From positions 804,076 to 868,075 of the forward strand of contig BCJJ01000019.1 of NCBI GenBank assembly GCA_039545355.1: a DNA stretch of 64,000 bases, read 5' to 3'. Shown here piece by piece: positions 56,789 through 64,000 of the stretch. A program made the translations under genes and the position numbers. Under the pieces are notes generated by a model. That model was not told the origin of the DNA. It did no database searches and saw only the letters and a list, made by a program, of their open reading frames with translations. The first letter of the stretch is position 1, and every line of letters starts with the position of its first letter. This DNA comes from Trichosporon coremiiforme. Lineage: Eukaryota; Basidiomycota; Tremellomycetes; Trichosporonales; Trichosporonaceae.

Positions 56789-57872
56789 ATGTCGTCGCTC
56801 AAGTCCACCGCCGAGAACCGCGTCGCCAATGGAACGCTGACCAAATACATCGTGCCATCGAAGACTCTCGGCCTTGACTCGCCTGTCAACGTCTTCATTC
56901 CTTCTGGATTTGGCCCCGACAAGCCTGCCCCTGTCCTCTTTTACCTCGCTGGTCTTACCTGCACTGAGGACACCGGTGCCCAGAAGGGTGGATTCTTCAA
57001 CGCTGCTGCCAAGGAGGGCATTGCCCTCGTGTTCCCTGACACTTCGCCCCGCGGCGCCGGTGTTGAGGGCGAGGATGACGACTGGCAGGTTGGCACTGGT
57101 GGGTAACTTCACTCTCCCTTGCTATCTTGAAGTGTCGACGGGCTTTGCAGAATGACAGCAACGCTGCGATGAGCATAGGTTCCAGCTGACAGCCAGGTGC
57201 CGGCTTCTACATCGATGCGACCAACGAGAAGTGGAAGCACTACAACATGTACTCATTCATCACCAAGGAGCTTCCTGAGGTCCTCGCCCCGCTCGGCCTG
57301 GACTTCAAGCGCTGGTCGATCACCGGTCACAGTATGGGTGGCCACGGTGCGCTCACCATCTACCTGAAGGATCCCACTCGCTTCAAGAGCTGCTCCGCGT
57401 TTGCACCGATCTGGTGAGTCCTTACCACCTGCTTTTCGGCCAGTTACCAGTTCTTATGCTGTTCACTCTCAACAATAGCTAACAGCAGCAACCCCTCTGT
57501 CGTTCCGTGGGGCAAGGGCGCCTTCGGTGCGTACCTGAACACGCGCACGCGCTCGAACCCACCGGCGGAGTGGCTCCAGCACGACGCGTCGCACCTCCTG
57601 CAGGCGAGCCATGCGCCGAAGGGCTCACTGCACATGCTCATTGACGTTGGCACCGACGACAAGTTCCTGAAGGATGGCCAGCTTGAGCCTCAGGCGCTTG
57701 AGCGCGCAGCCAAGGACCGCGGTGCTCCTGAGGAGCTGGACCTCCGGATGCAGGATGGATATGATCACAGCTACTACTTTGTAAGTTTCGATGTCACTAC
57801 GGAAACTAACACCAGATCTCGACGTTCTCCCCGGAGCATGTCCAGTTCCATGCCAAGTACCTGAAAGCTTAG
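56789..57872 (+). CDS. S-formylglutathione hydrolase (esterase D)
   Basis: Hydrolyses S-formylglutathione to glutathione and formate in formaldehyde detoxification. Exons 56789-57098, 57197-57413, 57489-57780 and 57816-57872 give 291 aa. Family motifs: [49 protein letters not shown], and the nucleophile elbow [17 protein letters not shown] (Ser ~149). [31 protein letters not shown] and YDHSYYFISTF carry the rest of the triad region (Asp, His). The third acceptor is NAGNAG (AACAGCAG); the downstream AG is chosen because it restores the conserved APICNP. An upstream in-frame ATG at 56708 is possible. Confidence 0.95.
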
Positions 57873-58073
57873 AGCTCCGGCGTCTATAGAAGTGTGCGAC
57901 CTGACAAGAAGTTACAGCAATGGGGTAGAGATACTGATACATTCAACACTGATTATAGAGAGATTAGGGCATGTAGCGGACTCCGGCAGCGAGGTCGTGG
58001 TACTCTAGTGTCTCGCGAGGCGTTCCCGCGGGCGGGTGACCACCCTCGTACTGCGATCTCTATCTCATGCATT

Positions 58074-59137
58074 CTAGTGCAGCTTGTGCAGCGCGACGGC
58101 GACGGAGCCGAGCGCCCGGCGGATGTCCTGGTAGTCGACATCGTGCGCTGTTGGTTAGTTAGTGCCTCGGGTGGTGTAACTCACAGTCCTCAACTTCTCC
58201 CCAGCGCTCAATCTGGGATGCGACCTCGACGTGGCTCGCGAGTGCAGCCTCGTGAGCGGTGATGCGGCCCTCAACGAGAGCAAGACCGATCACGAAGCTC
58301 TTCGTGGCATAGATAGCGCGCTCCATCGCGGCGAGCTGGAACGGATCCATGTCCTCAAGGATGTTGCGGAACTTGGCGATTGTCTCAGGTGTCTGCTCAG
58401 CGACACTGAAGCCCTCAGCCTCCTTCAGCGTGATGCCGTACGCGTCCTTGAGCCACTTGACGAGTGGGGCCCAGTGCTCCTCCTGTAGCCGCACGAGGGC
58501 CTGCGGGTGGTCGTTAGGGTAGCTGTTTGTTAGCTACAAGACAACAGCTCGTCAGTGTACCAGATAGTGTCAGTGTCAAGGTAAGCAAGGAGAGCGTCGA
58601 TGACTCCCTCCTTGATCTTCGGGTCCTTGAGGCCGTCTAGCGCTCGGGACGCAAGCGAAGTCTGATCACGTCAGTTGTTGAGAACCAGAACAACTCACAA
58701 GAGGAAGGGCGTACTGCTTCAGCACCTGGTCCTGGTTCTCCCACTCAGCCGCAATCATCATGGCGAGGAGCTGCCTCTCCTTCGGGATCACCATCTTGGC
58801 ACCCTCAGGCGTCTTGAGGTTGCGGTGGTCGAGCGTGACAGTGAAGGCTGCTTGTCAGCTATGGCGGGTCCGGGACAGCTCACCATCGTCCTCGGGTTTG
58901 ACGCCGGCGTGTTTCCAGAACCGGCGGAGCGTCACCTCGGCACCTGCAATCATCAGCTCTGCGGGCTGAGTTGAGGAGCTCACGGTTTGTCGGTGTCACA
59001 GCGGGACCAGGAGTGTTCTCAGCGCGGAAGGCGGGGGTGGTCGAGAGTGCACGGGCAGAGAGGTGCACCCGGGGTGCGGCGGGGCGTGCGGGGCCAGCGA
59101 CAGCCTGGCGCAGGAGCGAGCGGCTGAAAGAGGCCAT
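58074..59137 (-). CDS. ATP12: ATP synthase F1 assembly factor Atp12
   Basis: Mitochondrial chaperone for the F1 alpha subunit. Exons 58984-59137, 58884-58943, 58699-58847, 58561-58661, 58185-58522 and 58074-58147 give 291 aa. The N-terminus MASFSRSLLRQAVAGPARPA is a presequence. After splicing, PTNRAEVTLRRFWKHAG, FTVTLDHRNLKTPEGAKMVI, LLAMMIAAEWENQDQVLKQY, LTSLASRALDGL, DTDTICYPNDHPQALVRLQE with EHWAPL, and KSFVIGLALVEGRITAHEAA follow the Atp12 order. The first intron donor falls inside what would otherwise read as continuous coding, but splicing restores the conserved TNRAE. Divergent from another mitochondrial gene. Confidence 0.93.
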
Positions 59138-59323
59138 GTTTGGAGAGATATGCGACTGAGGAAGGCTCCAGACTCGAAATTCCGTCACTCATCTCTATCG
59201 CCTCTGCCGGCGTCGGAGCGGAACCAATTGTGCTCCGCCGAGCCGAGGTCCAGCGGCCCATGTTGTCATTTCAGACGTCGATCATCTCTGTCCCACTCGC
59301 AAAAGCACCTAGCACCAGCAGAC
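59138..59323. promoter_or_regulatory. Short divergent promoter ATP12 / mitochondrial coiled-coil gene
   Basis: Only 186 bp separate the start codons of two nuclear genes for mitochondrial proteins. No TATA box. Co-expression is inferred from layout. Confidence 0.45.
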
Positions 59324-60556
59324 ATGTCCGCCTCTCGCACCGCTGTCCGACGCTTCGCCACCTCGGCCCGTCTTCGTAACGGTCAGGGCCAGCAAGGCCA
59401 GGTGTACACGCCCAAGGCTGAGTCTATGCCCGCTCCCACAGCGGGCCAGGCCACCCCGCCCCAGAAGCAGCAGGTCGAGACTGCCGGTAACGTTCCCGTC
59501 GAGAAGCCCGTTGGTGGTCTTCGGTGAGTATGCACGTATGGGTCGAGGAAAGTGGGACACGGAACTCCGAGCCAGCCAACTGCATTGGAGTGCTACGGTC
59601 GGCCGATCTCGTCCTCGACCTCCATGACGATACGAACAATAGCTGACGCTCGCTCTCTCTCATATCGCGGACTTGATTCAATATAATAGTGGCGGGTAAG
59701 TTCCGCTTCCTCCTTCTCTACTGAAAGCTGACGAGTAGCATTGTTGGTTTCGTGAGTTGCTCCGAGCTGCCCTCCCCTCACAACCTCCCAACACTCGCCC
59801 GACCTCAAGCTTATCGCCGGTGAGGACACAGCTAACGCCCCAGCTCCTCGGCTTCTCGGCCGCGACCGGCCTCGGCATCTATTACCTGCAGCAGGACACG
59901 AAGGAGGCGCAGGGTCTCCTGACCTCGAGTGTCGAGGAGCTCACGCGCGACACCCAGCGCATCACGACCCACCTGGACCGCCTGCAGACGACTGAGAAGG
60001 ACCTCGCGGTCCTCCGTAAGGAGGCGGCGACTAAGGACGACCTCGTCAAGCTCCGGTCTGAGCTTAAGAAGGCTTATGTGAGTGCATTTGTCGGAGATGA
60101 ATGGCGGAGCTTGTGTTTGGGCCTCTTCAGTGGAGCTTTGGGTCTGGAGCGTGGGACCGGAGCTCGTGTCAGGTGTTCGTCCGCGGAACCCGCCGTTAGA
60201 CCTCAAGTCCGGAGCCCGTGTTTGGAACTTGACATGTGGAGAGGACGAGAACACCACTCGAGCGAAGGTGTGCTGCAGAAGAATCGTCGACTCGGGGTGG
60301 GGCTGGGAAAAGCGGACCCACTCGTTCCCGCAAACCTTCCCTGTGCGACTGAGACAGTCGAAGCGGGCTGAAGGAAGGAGCTCTTGGAGACGGCCATGGC
60401 GAACAGCGGGACCCACTCATTCCCATAAACCTCACATTTTTAAGAGTGAGACACTGACGATCCCAGGACTCGCTCCACCTCGAGAACCTCGACCTCCGCG
60501 CGCACGTTTGGGGTGTCGAGCAGGACCTGCAGAAGGTCGCCAAGGAGGGTGAGTAG
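59324..60556 (+). CDS. Small mitochondrial membrane/coiled-coil protein, 180 aa
   Basis: Exons 59324-59523, 59690-59695 (6-nt microexon), 59739-59751, 59844-60077 and 60467-60556. The N-terminus MSASRTAVRRFATSARLRNG looks like a presequence; a Pro/Gln-rich stretch follows. The short exons build GGLRGGIVGFLLGFSAATGL, a glycine-rich membrane segment, then IYYLQQDTKEAQGLLTSSVE and a long amphipathic helix (DTQRITTHLDRLQTTEKDLA, DDLVKLRSELKKAYDSLH). The end is LENLDLRAHVWGVEQDLQKV. This resembles a conserved fungal mitochondrial protein I cannot name. The microexon is in frame, so it could be skipped. The stop overlaps a donor-like GTGAGTAG, so another exon is possible. The last intron is 389 nt. 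Confidence 0.72.
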
Positions 60557-62665
60557 AGCGTCGAAGGAGTGTGAAGACTGAAGGTGGTGTGGGCGCTGGG
60601 TGGAGGAGCAATTCCGAAATGTGGGAGGAGGGGGCTTGCCTGAACTGGCTGTCAATTCCGCTCCAGGATGTCACGGAGAAGAAAGCGACGTCTGTCCGTC
60701 GAGCCCGTCACCGGGAGTGCGCTTCGTGTGGTGTTTCCCAGTCGCGTGAGGATGAGACAGAGGCGGTGCCGAAATGGTGCTCGTCGAGAGATCGTTCCAG
60801 ACATCGACCCGAGAGGGAAGATGCCGTCGTAAGCTGCGTTAGCGTGACCAGGCTGCGTGCGTGCTTCACGTTCAGTGTCTCGGGTCCATTGTTCTACCGG
60901 CTTACGAGGTCCGTGACGATCATCCTCATGTTGGGGTTATGTCACCGCGTCCACCTGACGAAACTCGCTGGATGGCGCAGATAAGCGCTTGGCAAATGGC
61001 CTGGTCTGTGTGGATGTATGGGCTCGGGAGCAAACGTCTCAGCGCGGTACCGCTCGTCTGGCACAAGCATCCGCTCTTGTCCCTCGCAGTGCGAGAAGCA
61101 CACGCAGGACGAGGCAGAGTGGGCTGAGCTGAACAAGGTTTCGCCCACGAGAGGCTTCCTTCCCTCTGAGCCTTGTGTGTCTTGTCAGAAAGCGACCGGA
61201 AAGCCGAGCATTACCCCTCCGTTTCGAACTCCGTCCACGACTCTGGTCCACATCTCTCCACATCCGGCAGCCCGAGATCGCCGCATGGGGCGTGATGACG
61301 AACAGCGCTGACACACACCAGAATCTATCAGGATCTAGACCAAAGCTTAGACAAAACAAGACCGTAGGAACAGATGCATGTATGCCTGTGTCGCCTGTGT
61401 GGGTCACAGAAACGTCGCACTCTTCTGGAACTTTCGCTTCGCCCGTTTCATGTCTCAGACTGAATGGATCGGCAGCCCGTAGGGCTGTCATGTCGCGTGC
61501 AGCGTGGTGAAGCTGCAGACGACGTTCAACGTCATCACGGCCGCGTGGGTTTGCTGGAATGAGCCCCGGCGGCTCGCTCGTCTCAAGCGGTGCCGGCGTG
61601 GCCCTAGTCTCTGTCTCTTAACCCAGCCGGTGAACGAGGTGTGAGAAGTTCGGTGTACGGGTAAAGCCCGGAGTATCACCGTGCTCTAGTGTTCTGTTCA
61701 GAGCAGCTTCCGACGCTAGCTGGGCTTGCGGGGTGTCACCATCGACGAACTAGGAGTGTATCTCGGGTTCGGCAGTTCGGAATGTCTCGAGCCTCCGTTC
61801 CTTGTCTCGACCCATACCACGCCGTGTCGAGCATACCACTTGTCTCGTCTCGAGGGATGTGCTGGAGGCTGGGCACATATTGGAGGCTTCAGAGTTCATC
61901 CAAGGCTCTGAAGCTCTGAAGCTTAGCTGGAAATTGCTGTGCTGTGCGCCCCTCTTGAGGGGATTCTGTCAAAGGGAAGCTCGTCAACGACTAAAGTGCA
62001 ATGTACCTTGCCTCTGCTCCCTTGCTGGCCTCTGTCTCGCTCAGCTGAAGCACTGAAGTTACCGAGACATGGCACGTCGGTGCACTTGCTTGTGCATTGC
62101 CCAGCGCGGGCGGTGACTGGTCAGTCCGAAGTGGGACCGAGAGGGACTGTCAGAGGATGATCTGGGCAGCTCTGCTGGCTGCAGCGCGGTTGGTGCAGCC
62201 GCAGAAAGTTCAAAACAGATGAAAATGATCACGCGGACGCGTACGGCGTGCATACACGGGTTCGGTACCTGCCCGTTGCGTCGTCCCCCCCTGAAACGCG
62301 CAGAGCTTATTCTCTGGTTCTCCCTCGACGTGTCGCGTCTCTGGAGTCATCGCTGCCTGTTGGCTTCTTGCTTTGATGAAAGAATGCTCCCAGCCTCTGG
62401 GACACCTCACGCTGCTTTGTTCTGCGTTACATTACGACCCCTTCGTCTGGCCCCACGCATTCCTCACCGATGTCGCAGCTTCGGGCTAGAACGACATAGT
62501 CGTGTGGTCGATCCTTGTCCCACGCAGACACCATGCACATATACCTTTGAGGAGCTTGACCACCCCACTTTTCTGAATGCCTTCAGTCCAGACGCAGAAA
62601 CATCATCAAATGACCCAACGTGCTGCGAGAACGCCACTCGCTGCGCCCGCAAGACAGATGGACGT

Positions 62666-62690
62666 GGTCAGCGGTCAGCGGTCAGCGGTC
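62666..62690. repeat. 7-bp tandem repeat (GGTCAGC)
   Basis: Three exact GGTCAGC units plus a partial fourth, followed directly by two copies of GACACCAG. Confidence 0.85.
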
Positions 62691-63642
62691 TGGACACCAG
62701 ACACCAGTAAGTGCCAGAGGCCAGGTGTACCAGGGGAAGATCTCTGTTCCCTGCTTGCCCTCGGCGTAGAGAGAGACTTGTCCCAATGGATGAAACGCGC
62801 CGTTTCGACTGACCCTCGCCTTCCGTACCTTCCCCTAGTCCGTCTTTCTCTTGTATGACGAGCGCATTATGGTTTTTGCTTCTGCTGCACGCCCACTGTC
62901 CTTCCCTTGGGCAAAATCCCTTGATTCAGGGCGGCCAGATGAACATCCCCTCTTCGGACCCCTTCGTTGAGCGTATTCTGGACACTCGTTCTCTGTCACC
63001 GCGCGCAATGCGCTCACACTCGGCTCCACAGACAAGACAGACAAGCTCAGCAGCTACCTCACTCCGAAGCTGAGGTGAGGTGGACCAAGGCTGCGGGCAG
63101 ACGACACCGTGAGCTGCTCCTCTACGAGATTCGTAACTCTTATTGTCTCCTCGCATCTGTCTTCGCACACTCCGCTTCACGCCATCACATCGAAACGCGC
63201 CCCCTACGATCTGTCCCTCCGGACGCACTCCCAGTCTTGGACCCGACCTGCGGAGCTTGCTTGAGCTTCGCCAGCTGGGAGTACGACACGGATACGGAAC
63301 GCCCGTCCCCAACCTACAGCTGGTCCTGGGCTGGTTCCATCAGACGACGCAACGGCGATCCACGAATCTCGCGCGAACGAAACATAACGAGACCCAACAT
63401 TTAACAGCGACGCCTAGCGACATTATATGACTGCAACAGCCTAGCCTCGTCATTGTCGCCAGTTCAATTGCCCCTTCGCCCCTTCACATTGCATCTCTCG
63501 CCGTCTAGTCCGAGAGCACCTGATCTCGCCTTGCCAACGTGTGACACCCACCGGTGACAGCCTTCGCCACCTAGCGACGACTTAGACTGACAGGGCTACC
63601 TCGTGCGTCGCTCGGACCGCCGACCCTTGGTTCTCATCCCAG

Positions 63643-63678
63643 CCAGTTCAACCAGTTCAACCAGTTCAGCCAGTTCAG
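63643..63678. repeat. 9-bp tandem repeat (CCAGTTCAA/G)
   Basis: Four units: two CCAGTTCAA then two CCAGTTCAG, followed by a degenerate CCAGTGCAT. Confidence 0.9.
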
Positions 63679-64000
63679 CCAGTGCATCGGCTGAAGCAAG
63701 TGAGACGCTATCGGCGCCGCCACCGCACAGATCGCCCCGTGCAATTCAGTCGGTTGTCCAGACTTGACGCTTTCGGCGCATCATCATTGTTGATTGTCAA
63801 CGAGCTGTGCGTCCTGTGCGTCCTTGTTGCCCGACCTGGAATCGGTACATCGGTCAAGCCGGTCGAGAATCGCAAGCCCGCAAGCCCAGTGGACCCTCCT
63901 CCCTGAAGAACAAATACAACTGGGACACTGGACCGGCCAACGGTCTGCGGCCAGCGGCGAGAATCTCAGACGCCGCAAGGCATTTGGTTCCTGCGATCCT

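Larger units (their letters stand above)
60557..64000. other. Region without recognised genes up to the window edge
   Basis: About 3.4 kb. Open frames are short, overlap on both strands and match no family. Two short tandem repeats lie at 62666-62690 and 63643-63678. The last ~600 bp are C/T-rich and may be the leader of a gene beyond 64000. A plus-strand frame at 63143-63430 has somewhat protein-like composition but no supporting signal. Confidence 0.45.

Noticed and set aside
61618..61680. tRNA-like folding near 61640
   Set aside because: No proper A-box/B-box pair or clover-leaf could be read; no tRNA is called anywhere in the window.
63143..63430. Plus-strand 95-codon frame near the right edge
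   Set aside because: Somewhat protein-like but no conserved motif, promoter or splice support; more likely leader of a gene outside the window.
1..64000. Transposon, viral, CRISPR or biosynthetic-cluster content
   Set aside because: No transposase, reverse transcriptase, terminal repeats, repeat-spacer arrays or clustered secondary-metabolism enzymes were seen.

Overview
The window is nuclear DNA of a GC-rich, intron-dense basidiomycete yeast, most likely a Tremellomycete of the Trichosporonales type. The basis is gene content (TUP1, COMPASS SPP1, UBC13, choline kinase, D-amino-acid oxidase), many introns of 36-100 nt, GT-AG splicing with an RCTGAC/RCTAAC branch site placed only a few bases before the acceptor, and genes packed on both strands. 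The species call is inference. Coordinates come from reading each gene by hand. Exon joins were accepted only when reading frame, splice signals and family conservation agreed, and exon phases sum correctly in every multi-exon model reported as a real gene.

Layout. 0-6 kb: ADE12 (partial, -), ETF beta (-), COX9 (+), EMC8 (-), mitoribosomal mS33 (-). 6-19.6 kb: long leaders and lineage-specific proteins around TUP1 (+), with the mitofissin gene ATG44 (-) at 17.5-18.0 kb and a possible F-box gene (+). 19.6-28 kb: cyclin L (-), eIF3j/HCR1 (+), a disordered nuclear-type protein (+), D-amino-acid oxidase (+), CCT3 (+). 28-44 kb: TBC Rab-GAP (+), APC/C subunit CDC16 (-), SPO7 (-), SQT1 (-), SPP1 (-), an alpha/beta hydrolase (+), an N-acetylglucosamine-kinase-like protein (-). 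44-47.6 kb: a gene-poor stretch with what look like decaying or poorly resolved coding remnants. 47.6-60.6 kb: succinate-semialdehyde dehydrogenase (-), UBC13 (-), choline kinase (+), BRAP2/ETP1-type RING protein (+), an interval with a broken barwin/expansin-like fragment and a cytochrome b NUMT, S-formylglutathione hydrolase (+), ATP12 (-), and a small mitochondrial coiled-coil protein (+). 60.6-64 kb: nothing recognised.

How the genes relate. This is a eukaryotic chromosome, so there are no operons, but several divergent pairs share short promoters. ETFB/COX9 and ATP12/coiled-coil protein both pair nuclear genes for mitochondrial proteins. SPP1/hydrolase, cyclin L/eIF3j and UBC13/choline kinase are also divergent. 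Mitochondrial function is well represented: ETF beta, COX9, mS33, mitofissin, SSADH, ATP12 and the coiled-coil protein. No transposon, tRNA, rRNA or CRISPR was recognised. The best leads are the NUMT, the broken barwin-like gene, three helically phased AGAAAGGTCA repeats upstream of SSADH, a 6-nt microexon, a possible small paralogous family with a SLY-D/E-E-x-W motif, and the unusually short branch-site to acceptor distance.
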